NCBI RefSeq assembly: GCF_004346225.1
Contig: NZ_SMAJ01000019.1
Coordinates: 20,209 to 84,208, forward strand
Length of the DNA stretch: 64,000 bases
Direction of reading: 5' to 3'
From: Paralcaligenes ureilyticus
GTDB lineage: Bacteria; Pseudomonadota; Gammaproteobacteria; Burkholderiales; Burkholderiaceae_B
Part shown: one piece after another, positions 42,553-54,915 of the stretch
Layout of the letters: each line of letters begins with the position of its first letter
How positions within the stretch are numbered: the first letter of the stretch is position 1
The notes under the pieces: model-generated
Databases searched by the model: none
What the model saw: only the letters and a program-made list of their open reading frames with translations
Told to the model about the DNA's origin: nothing
Made by a program: the position numbers and the translations under genes

Positions 42553-44256
42553 CTATCGATGTACGGCGGCGCGTTCCTTATCGAGCTTGTGCATGATGTA
42601 ACGCTGCTGGGCGATCGATACGGCGTTGTTGACGCAGTAGTACAACGCCAGACCCGCCGGGAAGAAGAACATCATGCCGCCAAAGACCAAAGGCATGATC
42701 ATCATCAGCTTGGCCTGCATGGGGTCAGGGGGAGCCGGATTGAGCTTGATCTGCAGGAACATGGTGGCCGTCATGATGGCGGGCAGGATGAACCAGGGGT
42801 CGCGCACCGAAAGGTCGTGTATCCATAGAATCCAGGGCGCGCCGCGCATTTCAACGCTGCCCAGCAGCACCCAGTACAGGGAAATGAAGACCGGAACCTG
42901 TATCACCATGGGAAAGCACCCCCCGAGAGGGTTGATTTTCTCGGTTTTATACATTTCCATCATGGCCGCGTTCATCTTGGCCTTGTCGTCTCCGAATTTC
43001 TCCTTCAATAGCTTCAGGCGCGGGGCGACCAGTTTCATTTTGGCCATGGACCGATAGCTGGCGGCCGAAAGCGGGTAGAACGCCGCCTTGATCAACAGCG
43101 TCAGCGCCACGATGGTCCAGCCCCAATTGCCCAACAGCGAGTGCAACCAGGTCATGAACTTGAACATGGGCTTGGCGATAATGGTGAGCCAGCCGTAGTC
43201 GACCACCAGATCCAGGCCGGGCGCCAGGGCGCTCATGGCTTTCTGGTCTTGCGGGCCGGCCCATAGATGGGAGTTGACGACTTTGTGCCCACCGGGCTGG
43301 ATCGTGCCCACGGGTTCGATCGAGCGCACGGCGTACAGATTATTCGACAGGCGCAACATTTCGTTTTGGCGCACGGTGCCTTGGGGCGGCACCCAGGCCG
43401 TGGCAAAGTAGTGCTGCACCATGCCGACCCAGCCGTTGTTGGCCTGTTTGATGTAGTTGGCCTTGCCTTTTTCGATGTCCGAGAAGGTGGCTTTCTGGAA
43501 TTTGTCTTCGCTCGAATAGATCGCAGGGCCGGTGAAGGTGTGATAGAAGCCGGAGGTGCTCGGAGGATCACTGCCGTCGCGCGTCAACTGCAGGTAGAGT
43601 GACGGGTCGATAGGTGCGCCGCTCAGGTTATAGATGTCGTTTTGTACATCGATGTCGTAGCGGTCTTTATGCATCGTGTAGGTTTTCACGACCTTGACGC
43701 CGTCGCTCTCGGCCTCGAACACCACCTTGAGCTGGTCGCCCACCAGCGTGGGCTGGGCGGACACCACGTGAAATGGCGTCAGGTGGGTGGGGTAGGTCTG
43801 GCCTTGCGGAGCGCCCACTACTCCGGTCTGGGCCACGTAGGTCGAAGCCGGGCCGGAATTGTCGAGCAGGATCATGGGTTGGCCGGGCTGCTCTTGCGAT
43901 GTGTACTTGAGCAGTTCGGCCTTGACCAGCTGTGCGCCCAGAGTGTCGAAGGTGAGCTGGTAGACGTCGGTCTTGACCGTGACTTTTTCCGATGCGCTGG
44001 CCGCTGCCTGCGCGGTGCCGGGCACGTTGGCAGGTGTCTTGGCGCCAGCCGCCGCGGGCGCCGGCGCGGCGCTGGGAACGCTGGTGTTGGCGTCGGCAAC
44101 AGAAGCCGTGCCTGCCTTGGGCGCTGCGGCCGTTTGCGTTGTGGCGGGGCTGCCGCCAAAGAGCGACGGCTTGCCGTTATGAACTTGCCAGTTGTTCCAC
44201 AGCAGCAAGAGCGAGAAAGAAAAAATCATCCAGAGGACGGTGCGTCGGATATCCAT
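42553..44256 (-). CDS. yidC: Membrane protein insertase YidC
   Basis: YidC (567 aa) inserts proteins into the inner membrane with or without SecYEG. Residues 1-20 are the N-terminal membrane anchor (TVLWMIFSFSLLLLWNNW), followed by an Ala/Pro-rich linker and the large periplasmic beta-domain. The conserved five-TM core begins near LHSLLGNWGWTIVALTLLIKAAFYPLS, with KMKLVAPRLKLLKEKFGDDKAKMN and the NPLGGCFPMVIQVPVFISLYWVL loop. It is followed by a terminator and livK, not by mnmE as in many relatives. Confidence 0.97.
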   Translation of the reverse strand: MDIRRTVLWMIFSFSLLLLWNNWQVHNGKPSLFGGSPATTQTAAAPKAGTASVADANTSVPSAAPAPAAAGAKTPANVPGTAQAAASASEKVTVKTDVYQLTFDTLGAQLVKAELLKYTSQEQPGQPMILLDNSGPASTYVAQTGVVGAPQGQTYPTHLTPFHVVSAQPTLVGDQLKVVFEAESDGVKVVKTYTMHKDRYDIDVQNDIYNLSGAPIDPSLYLQLTRDGSDPPSTSGFYHTFTGPAIYSSEDKFQKATFSDIEKGKANYIKQANNGWVGMVQHYFATAWVPPQGTVRQNEMLRLSNNLYAVRSIEPVGTIQPGGHKVVNSHLWAGPQDQKAMSALAPGLDLVVDYGWLTIIAKPMFKFMTWLHSLLGNWGWTIVALTLLIKAAFYPLSAASYRSMAKMKLVAPRLKLLKEKFGDDKAKMNAAMMEMYKTEKINPLGGCFPMVIQVPVFISLYWVLLGSVEMRGAPWILWIHDLSVRDPWFILPAIMTATMFLQIKLNPAPPDPMQAKLMMIMPLVFGGMMFFFPAGLALYYCVNNAVSIAQQRYIMHKLDKERAAVHR

Positions 44257-44379
44257 AGCGCCTGTATTAGGTTAAAGCTGGGCAAAAGCCCATCAGTTTA
44301 ACGTAGCTCTCCTGAATTGCAGATGAGCGTGAATAGTTGAAAAAACCACCGTACGGTGAGCGGCTTGGCGCCGCTAAAC

Positions 44380-44613
44380 CTAAGGGCAGGTGTGCTTTGA
44401 ATTCGGCACCGGATCGTAGCCTCCGGCGCACCATGGTTGACAGCGAACGATGCGTTTTGCGGCCAGCCATAAGCCGCGAATGGGGCCGTGGATTTCGATG
44501 GCTTCGATGGCGTAGACCGAACAGCTTGGCGTAAAACGGCAACTTCTTCCCAGCCATGGGCTAAGAAAATAACGATAAAACCGAATCGGGGCGATCAACA
44601 ATGCTTTTATCAT
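44380..44613 (-). CDS. yidD: Membrane protein insertion efficiency factor YidD
   Basis: Small YidD/DUF37 protein of 77 aa: [49 protein letters not shown] with three conserved cysteines, then [14 protein letters not shown]. It overlaps rnpA by 4 bp (ATGA) in the standard operon and assists YidC-dependent insertion. Confidence 0.95.
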   Translation of the reverse strand: MIKALLIAPIRFYRYFLSPWLGRSCRFTPSCSVYAIEAIEIHGPIRGLWLAAKRIVRCQPWCAGGYDPVPNSKHTCP

Positions 44614-44987
44614 TGCATGGCTCGATTCAGGAGGGTGTCGACTTCGAGGCGCACCGTTTTTTTCAGCGCGGTCAACGAGGCGGCTTCGACCCGGGAATAA
44701 AGCCGGAACACCAGATCGTGCCCAGGCAATTCGTGGCGGCGGTGCCGAAAGGCTTCGCGTATGACTCGCTTAATGGCGTTGCGGGTGACCGCCCGCGCCG
44801 CGAAGCGCTTGGCAATGATCAGCCCCAGGCGTGCGCCGGCGGCATCGGGCAAAACCTGGCGCGGCGTTGTTACAACAAACAACGCCCCTCTGGCGATACG
44901 CTTGCCCTTGAGGGCGTTGGCGTATTCCGAGGGGCGGTGCAAGCGCGACGCTTGCGGTAGCGTGGCTCGCATAGGCGTTTGGGTCAA
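44610..44987 (-). CDS. rnpA: Ribonuclease P protein component RnpA
   Basis: Protein subunit of RNase P (125 aa), which matures tRNA 5' ends. It has [45 protein letters not shown], including the RNA-binding RN(A/R)xKR helix. It is 55 bp downstream of rpmH and overlaps yidD. Confidence 0.95.
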   Translation of the reverse strand: MTQTPMRATLPQASRLHRPSEYANALKGKRIARGALFVVTTPRQVLPDAAGARLGLIIAKRFAARAVTRNAIKRVIREAFRHRRHELPGHDLVFRLYSRVEAASLTALKKTVRLEVDTLLNRAMQ

Positions 44988-45042
44988 TAGACGTTTGAAC
45001 CGGCGGGTAAATGGATACTCGCCAGCCTAAAGTGACGTCGCC

Positions 45043-45177
45043 CTAAACGGCCAGGCGTTTGCGGCCTTTGGCGCGGCGTGCGTTGATGACGGCACGGCCA
45101 CCGCGGGTTTTCATGCGAATACGAAAGCCGTGGGTGCGCTTGCGGCGGGTCACAGAAGGTTGGTAGGTGCGTTTCAT
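45043..45177 (-). CDS. rpmH: 50S ribosomal protein L34
   Basis: Short gene read directly from the minus strand: 44 residues beginning [20 protein letters not shown], with the [19 protein letters not shown] core and ending LAV. Length and sequence are exactly those of bacterial L34. It is divergent from dnaA and heads the rnpA-yidD-yidC operon. Confidence 0.98.
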   Translation of the reverse strand: MKRTYQPSVTRRKRTHGFRIRMKTRGGRAVINARRAKGRKRLAV

Positions 45178-45255
45178 GGGTAATCCAAATAAAAGAGCTG
45201 CCAGAACTGGTGGTTAAAACGCCGTTTGGCGCAAGCGGAGTGTGTTGGTAGCGTA

Positions 45256-45285
45256 GGTACTTCAGTACGTACTTAACAGGTACTT
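45256..45285. promoter_or_regulatory. Helically phased GTACTT repeats upstream of rpmH
   Basis: GGTACTT at 45256, CGTACTT at 45268 and GGTACTT at 45279 are direct repeats spaced 12 and 11 bp, that is about one helical turn. They lie 80-110 bp upstream of rpmH in the rpmH-dnaA intergenic region. They could be sites for a regulator of the divergent promoters or iteron-like elements. Confidence 0.45.
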
Positions 45286-45405
45286 AAACCCAGCTTTAAC
45301 CCAAGGCCCGGTGTTGAAAATTCTTGAAAAGTCTATCATTTCATCAAATTCTTCGCGATTAGTCAAACCACTAGTATAAATACGCGGTTCTGTTACGCCT
45401 CCGCC

Positions 45406-45415
45406 TTGTGGATAA
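45406..45415 (-). promoter_or_regulatory. DnaA box upstream of dnaA
   Basis: TTGTGGATAA is the reverse complement of the perfect DnaA box TTATCCACA(A), 47 bp before the dnaA ATG. This fits autoregulation of dnaA. I see only this one perfect box in the 284-bp rpmH-dnaA gap. Confidence 0.7.
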
Positions 45416-45461
45416 CTACCCCTCCAACAGGGTAGAATCGAGGTTTACAGAAGCGGCATAT

Positions 45462-46856
45462 ATGAAAGATTTTTGGCAAACCTGTGTTCATCGTCTGGAA
45501 CAGGATCTTCCCCCGCAGCAGATTAGTGCCTGGATTCGCCCATTGGTTCCCCTTGCCTTCGATGAAGCGCAGGCGGTGCTGCGGGTTTCTGCGCCCAATC
45601 GCTTCAAGCTCGAGTGGGTGCGCAAAAATTTTTCTCGCCAGATCGAAACGCTGGCCTCCGAATGGTACAAGCGGCCGGTGCAGGTCGCCTTTGAATTGGC
45701 TGCGGCCAATGCGGCATATCGCGCCGCCCCCGCAAGCGCCGAGCTTCCCGCCGAGGCGCCTGAATCGGCCCCCGCGCCGGTCGTGGCAGCGGCCTCGCCC
45801 GCCGCCGCTGCCGTGGTTGACGCTGCGCACGATCGCTCGCGCCTGAATACCGATTTAACGTTCGACAACTTTGTAACGGGCAAGGCCAATCAGCTGGCGC
45901 GCGCTGCCGCCTTGCAAGTCGCCGAGAACCCCGGGGTGTCGTATAACCCTTTGTTTTTGTATGGTGGCGTGGGCCTGGGCAAAACCCATCTTATTCATGC
46001 CATAGGCAATGCCCTGTTGCTGAGCAATGCCGGTGCGCGGGTGCGCTACGTGCATGCCGACCAGTACGTGTCCGACGTGGTCAAGGCGTATCAGCGCAAG
46101 GCCTTCGACGAGTTCAAGCGCTATTACCATTCGCTCGACCTGTTGCTGATCGACGATATCCAGTTTTTCGCCGGCAAGAACCGCACCCAGGAAGAGTTTT
46201 TCTACGCATTCGAGGCGATGGTGGCCCAGCGCAAGCAAATCATCATTACCTCCGACACCTATCCCAAAGAACTGCCCAATATCGACAGTCGCCTGATTTC
46301 GCGCTTCGATTCGGGGCTGACGGTGGCCATCGAACCGCCCGAGCTGGAAATGCGGGTGGCCATTTTGCTGCGCAAGGCCGAGTCCGAAGGCGTTACCATG
46401 CCCGAAGAGGTTGCCTTTTTTATTGCCAAGCATCTGCGCAGCAATGTACGCGAGCTTGAGGGGGCGCTGCGCAAGGTGTCGGCCTATGCGCGGTTCCACG
46501 GCCGCGAGGTGCTTACCGTAGAAGTGTGCAAAGACGCACTTAAAGATTTGCTGTCGGTGTCCAACGGCCAGATCACCGTCGAAAACATACAGAAAACCGT
46601 GGCCGATTTTTATAAAATGAAAGTGGCCGACATGTATTCGAAACGCCGGCCTGCCAATATTGCCCTGCCGCGCCAGGTAGCCATGTATCTGGCCAAGGAA
46701 TTAACCCAGAAAAGTCTGCCCGAGATCGGTGATCTGTTTGGCGGGCGCGACCACACCACCGTGCTCCACGCGGTGCGCAAAATTTCCGATGCACGCTCCA
46801 AGCAGACTGAACTTAACCACGCTCTACATGTATTAGAACAAACCTTAAAAGGATAA
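45462..46856 (+). CDS. dnaA: Chromosomal replication initiator DnaA
   Basis: DnaA (464 aa). Domain I starts [20 protein letters not shown]; an Ala/Pro-rich linker spans about 90-120; the AAA+ domain has [16 protein letters not shown] (Walker A) and [13 protein letters not shown] (Walker B); domain IV ends with the DNA-binding signature [14 protein letters not shown]. The ATG at 45462 gives the usual N-terminus; an earlier in-frame GTG (45408) lies in the DnaA box. It is followed after 2 bp by dnaN. Confidence 0.98.
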   Translation: MKDFWQTCVHRLEQDLPPQQISAWIRPLVPLAFDEAQAVLRVSAPNRFKLEWVRKNFSRQIETLASEWYKRPVQVAFELAAANAAYRAAPASAELPAEAPESAPAPVVAAASPAAAAVVDAAHDRSRLNTDLTFDNFVTGKANQLARAAALQVAENPGVSYNPLFLYGGVGLGKTHLIHAIGNALLLSNAGARVRYVHADQYVSDVVKAYQRKAFDEFKRYYHSLDLLLIDDIQFFAGKNRTQEEFFYAFEAMVAQRKQIIITSDTYPKELPNIDSRLISRFDSGLTVAIEPPELEMRVAILLRKAESEGVTMPEEVAFFIAKHLRSNVRELEGALRKVSAYARFHGREVLTVEVCKDALKDLLSVSNGQITVENIQKTVADFYKMKVADMYSKRRPANIALPRQVAMYLAKELTQKSLPEIGDLFGGRDHTTVLHAVRKISDARSKQTELNHALHVLEQTLKG

Positions 46857-46858
46857 CC

Positions 46859-47968
46859 ATGCAACTCGTACAAACGACTCGCGATGCATTGTTGAAACCG
46901 TTGTCAACGGTGGCAGGAATTGTCGAACGCAGGAATACGATGCCGATTCTAGCCAATATTTTGTTGCGTAAAGAGGGCAACAAAGTGGCATTTATCGCGA
47001 CCGATCTCGAGGTTCAGATTACGACCCATGCCGAGTTCGGCGTGGGCCCCGAGAACGAATCGATCACCGTTGCCGCGCGCAAGCTGCTTGACATCTTGCG
47101 TGCCCTGCCCGAGTCGGGGGATATAAAACTGGGTCTGGCCAGCGCCAAATTGTCGGTGCAGTCGGGCAAAAGCCGTTTTGCCTTGCAAACATTAAGCGCC
47201 GCCGAGTTCCCCACGTTGTCGCAGCCGGAAAAATGGGACGTCTCGTTTTCGCTCCCGCAAAAGACTCTCAAACACTTGTTCAACATGGTGCATTTCGCCA
47301 TGGCCCAGCAAGATATCCGCTATTACCTGAACGGCTTGCTGTTCGTGTTCGAGCCCGGTTGCGTGCGCGCGGTCGCCACCGATGGCCATCGCCTGGCCCA
47401 TAGCAGCACGGCGGTCGACGGCATCGAGGCCAAGCAGGACGTCATCGTGCCGCGCAAGACGGTGCTTGAAATGCAGCGCTTGCTTAGCGAATCCGACGAT
47501 CTGGTCACCGTTGATGTGGCTCCGGGCCAGATCCGTTTCCGCTTTGGCGACATCGAGCTTGTCTCCAAGCTGGTCGAGGGCAAGTTCCCCGACTTCACCC
47601 GCGTTATTCCCAACAACTATACGCGGCATTTCTCGGTCAGCCGGGAAATCCTGCAAGGCAGTTTGCAGCGCGCCGCCATCCTCACCACCGACAAGCTCAA
47701 AGGCGTGCGGGTGCAACTGGCCGACAATCAATTGAAAATTTCATCTTCCAATGCCGAGCAGGAAGAGGCGCAGGAAGAAATCGACGTCGATTACGCCCAT
47801 GAACCGCTGGACGTGGGCTTTAACGTCAGCTATCTGCTCGACGTGCTGGCCAACGTCAAGGCCGACGCAATCCAGTGGTCGGTGCAGCCCGATGTGAATG
47901 CGTCAGCGCTGATCACCCTGCCCGACGACGATCAATTCAAGTATGTCGTGATGCCCATGCGCATCTAA
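46859..47968 (+). CDS. dnaN: DNA polymerase III beta (sliding clamp)
   Basis: DnaN (369 aa), the processivity clamp, with three repeated clamp domains. It begins MQLVQTTRDALLKPLSTVAGIVERRNTMPILANILL and ends YVVMPMRI, the typical beta-clamp C-terminus. Length matches E. coli (366). It is immediately downstream of dnaA; gyrB follows without an intervening recF. Confidence 0.98.
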   Translation: MQLVQTTRDALLKPLSTVAGIVERRNTMPILANILLRKEGNKVAFIATDLEVQITTHAEFGVGPENESITVAARKLLDILRALPESGDIKLGLASAKLSVQSGKSRFALQTLSAAEFPTLSQPEKWDVSFSLPQKTLKHLFNMVHFAMAQQDIRYYLNGLLFVFEPGCVRAVATDGHRLAHSSTAVDGIEAKQDVIVPRKTVLEMQRLLSESDDLVTVDVAPGQIRFRFGDIELVSKLVEGKFPDFTRVIPNNYTRHFSVSREILQGSLQRAAILTTDKLKGVRVQLADNQLKISSSNAEQEEAQEEIDVDYAHEPLDVGFNVSYLLDVLANVKADAIQWSVQPDVNASALITLPDDDQFKYVVMPMRI

Positions 47969-47990
47969 GTGGCTTTTGTCCGTGTTGTGA

Positions 47991-50510
<2,520 letters not shown>

Positions 50511-50625
50511 GGGGCGCCGCTGCTGGCGGCAGAGCGTTTCCGATGTTGATCTGACCGTAGCGCCCCGGTCGTGGGTGAAAAACTGACCCGCACAAGCCCG
50601 TCGTTATCGAGCATGCGCGTGGCCC

Positions 50626-50654
50626 ATCAGCTTTCGCGAGACACGAAAGCTGAT
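50626..50654. promoter_or_regulatory. Perfect 11-bp hairpin/palindrome downstream of gyrB
   Basis: ATCAGCTTTCG pairs with CGAAAGCTGAT around a 7-nt loop, 115 bp after the gyrB stop and 180 bp before the next gene. There is no T-tract, so it is either an operator for the ABC transporter operon or a weak terminator. The remainder of 50511-50832 shows no gene. Confidence 0.45.
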
Positions 50655-50832
50655 TCCGGGATAAGCAACTTGCCCATAGCGGACCTCGCATGCCACACTG
50701 CTTCGCAGACGGCTCTATCGCACGAAGTGGGCAACGGTTGTTACTTAAACATCCTGCACTGTTGATCGTTCAAAAGTGGTAAAGCTCGTTTTCAATAGAT
50801 CGCAATTTCAGCGAAGACAAAAGGAGCCAGAG

Positions 50833-51708
50833 ATGAATCGAAGTGTCATGAAAGTGGTGGGTGCAGCTTGCCTGGTGTTGGGGTTTTCGGCGGCGGCCGC
50901 CGCTGCGCAAGACGTGGACGCCATCGTCAAGAAGCTGCAAAGCACCCACGAAATCACCATGGGCTTTCGCGAAACGATCGAACCCACGTCTTTTCTGAAC
51001 GCACAGCAAAAGCCCGACGGCTATGCGGTGGACATGTGCAAGCAGATTATCGCGGACGCGCAAAAAGAGCTGAAGCTGCCCACGCTCACCATCAAGTACG
51101 TGCCCATCAATATCCAGAACCGCCAGGCGCTGGTGGCCAATGGCACGGTCGATATCGCCTGTGGGGGCGCGGTCAACACCTTCTCGCGCAACAAACAGGT
51201 CGATTTCTCGCCCGTCTCTTACGTGGCCGCCAACCAACTGCTGGTCCTGAAGAAATCGGGCATCAAGCGCCTGGAAGATCTTAATGGAAAAGTGGTGGCC
51301 ATCCCCACCGGCGGGAACACCGAGCCCGAGTTCAACGAGCTCATGAAAAAGATGAAGCTGAACGTTCGCGTCCTGCACGTGGACACGCATGCCGCGGCCT
51401 TGATTGCCATCGAGAGCGGGCGCGCCGACGCCTACTTCTGCGACAACAGCGCCTTCTTCAGCATGGTCAAGCAGTCCAAGAATCCGTCGGCCCTGGCCAT
51501 CGTCGGCCCCGAATACGGCTACGCGCCGCAGGGGTTCATGATCCCGAAGAACAATCCCACGTTCCTGTGGATCGTCAACCACTCCATGGCCAAGATGTTC
51601 GAATCGGGCGAAGCTGACAAGCTTTTCAACAAATGGTTTGGCCCCTACGGCGCCAAAGTCGGCCCCAAACTGCGCGCCGCCTGGGAAACCTTCTCCTACC
51701 CCGAATAA
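50833..51708 (+). CDS. Amino-acid ABC transporter substrate-binding protein (GltI-like)
   Basis: Periplasmic type 2 binding protein (291 aa) of the polar amino-acid family. Signal peptide: VMKVVGAACLVLGFSAAAAA, cleaved before QDVDAIV. Family features: GYAVDMCKQIIADAQKELKLP, the NTFSRNKQVDFSPVSYVA stretch and the RGADAYFCDNSAFF-like segment. The ATG at 50833 follows AAAGGAG. First gene of a four-gene transporter operon; glutamate/aspartate is the usual ligand but cannot be confirmed here. Confidence 0.92.
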   Translation: MNRSVMKVVGAACLVLGFSAAAAAAQDVDAIVKKLQSTHEITMGFRETIEPTSFLNAQQKPDGYAVDMCKQIIADAQKELKLPTLTIKYVPINIQNRQALVANGTVDIACGGAVNTFSRNKQVDFSPVSYVAANQLLVLKKSGIKRLEDLNGKVVAIPTGGNTEPEFNELMKKMKLNVRVLHVDTHAAALIAIESGRADAYFCDNSAFFSMVKQSKNPSALAIVGPEYGYAPQGFMIPKNNPTFLWIVNHSMAKMFESGEADKLFNKWFGPYGAKVGPKLRAAWETFSYPE

Positions 51709-51717
51709 GCGCAGGCC

Positions 51718-52446
51718 ATGAACTACCGGTGGGACTGGGGCATTCTGCTGCAAGACCCTTACTGGGGATGGATCTGGAGCGGGCTGGGCCTGACGCTCCT
51801 GATGACCCTCATCAGCTGGGTCATTGCGCTGACTGTGGGGCTGACGGTGGGCGTGGCCCGAAGCGTGCCCAGCCGCGCGCTCAACGCCCTGGGGAGCGTC
51901 TATGTTGAGGTGTTTCGCAACATCCCGGCGCTGGCCCAACTGTTCTTCTGGTATTTCGTGTTCCCCGACATCGTGCCCAACGCGCTGGGCGTCTGGCTCA
52001 AGCGCGATCTGCCCGATCCCGAATTCATGACTGCCGCCGTGGGGATCGGCCTATTCATGGGGGCGCGCGTGGCCGAACAGGTGCGCGCCGGCATCGGCGC
52101 GGTGGCCATCCATCTTCTGCCGGCCGCCCTGGCCACGGGCTTGCGGCCTTTGCAGGCGTTTCGCCTGGTGCTGTTGCCGCTGGGCCTGCGCGCCATCATC
52201 GGGCCGCTCACCTCGGAATTCCTGATTACCGTCAAAATGACCTCGATCAGCCTCACGATAGGCGTGCTCGAACTCACCGGCCAAAGCCGGCATATCGAAA
52301 ATTACACCTTTCACGGCCTGGAGACCTTCACCGTCGCCACCGCCGCGTACCTGGTGATCGGCCTGACCGTCACCGCGCTCATGCGCAGCATCAACCGGCG
52401 CGTCAACGGGATCCCTCAGCGCGAGGTCGACAATGGGCCAATTTGA
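51718..52446 (+). CDS. Amino-acid ABC transporter permease (GltJ-like)
   Basis: HisM-type permease (242 aa) with the family N-terminus YRWDWGILLQDPYWGWIWSGLGLTLLMTLISW and the EAA loop AAALATGLRPLQAFRLVLLPLGLRAIIGPLTSEF. Starts 9 bp after the binding-protein gene and overlaps the next permease by 14 bp. Confidence 0.92.
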   Translation: MNYRWDWGILLQDPYWGWIWSGLGLTLLMTLISWVIALTVGLTVGVARSVPSRALNALGSVYVEVFRNIPALAQLFFWYFVFPDIVPNALGVWLKRDLPDPEFMTAAVGIGLFMGARVAEQVRAGIGAVAIHLLPAALATGLRPLQAFRLVLLPLGLRAIIGPLTSEFLITVKMTSISLTIGVLELTGQSRHIENYTFHGLETFTVATAAYLVIGLTVTALMRSINRRVNGIPQREVDNGPI

Positions 52447-53089
52447 CTGGGGCGTGATCGCGCGTTCCTGGCCCTTTTTGGCGCAAGGCATGGCGCTTAG
52501 CGCGCTGCTCGTGGCCGTGGCCACCGCAGGCGGGCTGCTGCTGGGTTTCGGGCTGGCCCTGATGCGGCTGTCGCGCCGCGCACCGGTCGCGGCGGTAGCC
52601 ACCAGTTACGTGACGGTGATGCGCTCGGTTCCTTTAATACTGGTCCTGTTCTGGTTTTACTTCCTGGTGCCGCTCATCATCGGCCACCCTGTCGGTTCGC
52701 TGGCCTCGGCGCTGACCGCTTTCGTCCTTTTCGAGGCCGCGTTTTACTGCGAGATCATCCGCGCCGGCATCGACAGCGTGCGTCCAGGGCAAACCGAGGC
52801 CGGCCTGGCCACGGGGATGCGTCGATGGCAGGCTCTGCGCCTTATCGTCATGCCGCAGGCCTTTCGCGCCATGATCCCCTTGCTGCTCAATCAAATCATT
52901 ATCGTGTTCCAGGACACGTCCCTGGTCTACGTGGTGGGCCTGCACGACTTCATGACCTCGGCCAGCGTGGTGGCCTCGCGCGATGGCCGGCCCACCGAGA
53001 TCTACACCCTGGTGATCGTGGTGTACCTGGTGATCTGCTTTTCGCTTTCCAAGGGCGTGCAACGCTACAAAAGGGCTTCTCCCAGATGA
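52433..53089 (+). CDS. Amino-acid ABC transporter permease (GltK-like)
   Basis: Second HisM-type permease (218 aa), with [24 protein letters not shown] and the EAA loop [33 protein letters not shown]. It overlaps the ATPase gene by 4 bp (ATGA), so all four subunits are coupled. Confidence 0.93.
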   Translation: MGQFDWGVIARSWPFLAQGMALSALLVAVATAGGLLLGFGLALMRLSRRAPVAAVATSYVTVMRSVPLILVLFWFYFLVPLIIGHPVGSLASALTAFVLFEAAFYCEIIRAGIDSVRPGQTEAGLATGMRRWQALRLIVMPQAFRAMIPLLLNQIIIVFQDTSLVYVVGLHDFMTSASVVASRDGRPTEIYTLVIVVYLVICFSLSKGVQRYKRASPR

Positions 53090-53814
53090 TCGTGCTCGAC
53101 AAAGTTCACAAGTGCTATGGGCCTACGGCGGTGCTGCGCGACTGCTCGGCGACCATTAAATTGGGCGAGGTCGTCGTCGTGTGCGGTCCCTCGGGCTCGG
53201 GCAAAAGCACTTTGATCAAATGCATCAACGGCCTCGTGCCCTTCGATCGGGGCACGATTACGGTCGATGGCGTCTCGGTCGCCGACAAACATACCGACCT
53301 GCCCGCCCTGCGCGCGCAAATCGGCATGGTGTTCCAGAATTTCGAACTCTATCCGCACATGACCGCGCTGCAAAACGTGAGCCTGGCGCAAATCCATGTT
53401 CTGAAACGTTCGCGAGCGCAAGCCGATGCGCGCTCCGAACAGCTCCTCGCGCGCGTAGGCCTGGCCAACAAATTAGCCAGCCGCCCCGGCCAACTCTCGG
53501 GCGGGCAGCAGCAGCGCGTATCGATTGCCCGGGCCTTGGCCATGGACCCGAAAGCGATGCTGTTTGATGAGCCCACCTCGGCGCTCGACCCCGAGATGGT
53601 CAATGAGGTGCTCGAAGTGATGCAAGCTCTGGCGCTCGAGGGCATGACCATGATGGTGGTGACCCACGAGATGGGGTTCGCGCAGCGTGTGGCCGAACGG
53701 GTGCTCTTCATGGACGGTGGCGAAATACTCGAGGACTCGCCCAAGGCCCAGTTCTTCGCACACCCCTCGACCGAGCGCGCCCGCCAGTTCCTCACCAAGG
53801 TGCTCAGCCACTAA
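53086..53814 (+). CDS. Amino-acid ABC transporter ATP-binding protein (GltL-like)
   Basis: Polar amino-acid ABC ATPase (242 aa): Walker [19 protein letters not shown]-loop [19 protein letters not shown], signature [19 protein letters not shown], Walker [16 protein letters not shown] and [12 protein letters not shown]. An open frame extends far upstream through the permease gene, but the ATG at 53086 gives the family N-terminus [12 protein letters not shown]. It ends the operon; the next gene is convergent. Confidence 0.95.
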   Translation: MIVLDKVHKCYGPTAVLRDCSATIKLGEVVVVCGPSGSGKSTLIKCINGLVPFDRGTITVDGVSVADKHTDLPALRAQIGMVFQNFELYPHMTALQNVSLAQIHVLKRSRAQADARSEQLLARVGLANKLASRPGQLSGGQQQRVSIARALAMDPKAMLFDEPTSALDPEMVNEVLEVMQALALEGMTMMVVTHEMGFAQRVAERVLFMDGGEILEDSPKAQFFAHPSTERARQFLTKVLSH

Positions 53815-53847
53815 ATAAAAAGCGGCGTCGTTTTGCCATGCGGACTT

Positions 53848-54786
53848 CTAGGCGGCTGGAGGTAAAAGGCCGACCGTTTTCATTGGGTTAAAAGCTATCA
53901 GGCGGGCCGCATCCAGGCATGCCAATAGGGCCTGGGCATACCGCGACATGTGTTGATCGTCGCGCCGCTTGCAAATTCTGAGCGGGCGCACGGCCCAGTC
54001 GTCACGCAGCGGCAGTATGCGCACGCCTTCGCAGTTAAGTAGCTGCAGGACAGGGCGGGGCATCAGCCCGATGCCGACTCCGGCCCGAATCAGCGACAAC
54101 ATGGAGGCGAAGCTGGCCACCTGAATGCGAATATCGATATGACGCCCCAGCGCTGCCGCCTTGTTGGCGATAAACGTATATATGGCCGAGCTGCTTTGCA
54201 GGCAGACGAAAGGCCGTTCCAGACAGTCCGCAAAGCTCGCCGACTCGCCCAGAGTCAGACTGTCGGTTTCAGGTACTACCGCCACCAGCTCATTTTGCCG
54301 ATAGGGCAAGAATTCGAGTTCGGGATGTTCGCCATCCCAGGTGACGATGCCGATATCGGCCTGCCCCGTTGCAACAGCCGCCAAGGTCTCGTGGCTAAGG
54401 CGCTCGGCCATGACAATTCGCACTTCAGGGTAGTTGTGCAAAAACGCTTGCATATCATTGGGCAAGAACGACTCTATCGCTGTGCTGCTGGCGAACAAGG
54501 TGACATGGGCTTTGATCCCTAGCGCATAGGGCGCAAGATCGGCATGCATTTGTTCCAGTTCGGCCAGGCACTGTCGGCTGTGCTCGAGCATGACCTGGCC
54601 GGCGCGTGTAAGCACTACACCACGCGCCTCCCGTTTGAACAATTGTGCGCCCAACGATTCTTCAAGTTGCTTTATGCGCAGGCTGGCCGACGAGGGCGCC
54701 AGAAAGCACGCGGCCCCGCCGCGCGAGATATTGCCGGCGTCGGCTATTGCGATGAAGAGTTTCAGATCGATGAGGTCGTAACGCAT
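53848..54786 (-). CDS. LysR-family transcriptional regulator
   Basis: LysR-type regulator (312 aa). N-terminal helix-turn-helix: DLKLFIAIADAGNISRGGAACFLAPSSASLRIKQLEESLGAQLFKREARGVVLTRAG. A periplasmic-binding-like effector domain follows (about 90-300). It is divergent from the flavoprotein gene and its likely operator at 54882-54902 lies between them. It probably controls the flavoprotein/CMD operon and perhaps the adjacent ABC transporter. Confidence 0.93.
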   Translation of the reverse strand: MRYDLIDLKLFIAIADAGNISRGGAACFLAPSSASLRIKQLEESLGAQLFKREARGVVLTRAGQVMLEHSRQCLAELEQMHADLAPYALGIKAHVTLFASSTAIESFLPNDMQAFLHNYPEVRIVMAERLSHETLAAVATGQADIGIVTWDGEHPELEFLPYRQNELVAVVPETDSLTLGESASFADCLERPFVCLQSSSAIYTFIANKAAALGRHIDIRIQVASFASMLSLIRAGVGIGLMPRPVLQLLNCEGVRILPLRDDWAVRPLRICKRRDDQHMSRYAQALLACLDAARLIAFNPMKTVGLLPPAA

Positions 54787-54881
54787 AACACTTTGCTTAA
54801 GACGAAAGCTGCTTTCTAGATAGCCCGCTTGTTGTGCTTTTTAATATATGAAAGACTGGCTTCACTATTAGCTACGTTAAT

Positions 54882-54902
54882 CGATTTGTCAAATACAAAT
54901 CG
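54882..54902. promoter_or_regulatory. Putative LysR operator
   Basis: Perfect inverted repeat CGATTTG-N7-CAAATCG containing a T-N11-A core, 14 bp before the flavoprotein ATG in the LysR-flavoprotein divergent promoter. Confidence 0.6.
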
Positions 54903-54915
54903 TCGCCCAAGATCG

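Noticed and set aside
45178..45461. rpmH-dnaA intergenic region as the main oriC
   Set aside because: Only one perfect DnaA box is seen there, against several in the 1.3-1.5 kb gap. It is kept as a regulatory region, but GC skew would be decisive.
50571..50765. Small plus-strand ORF between gyrB and the ABC transporter genes
   Set aside because: No ribosome-binding site, no recognisable motif, and it spans a perfect hairpin; judged non-coding.
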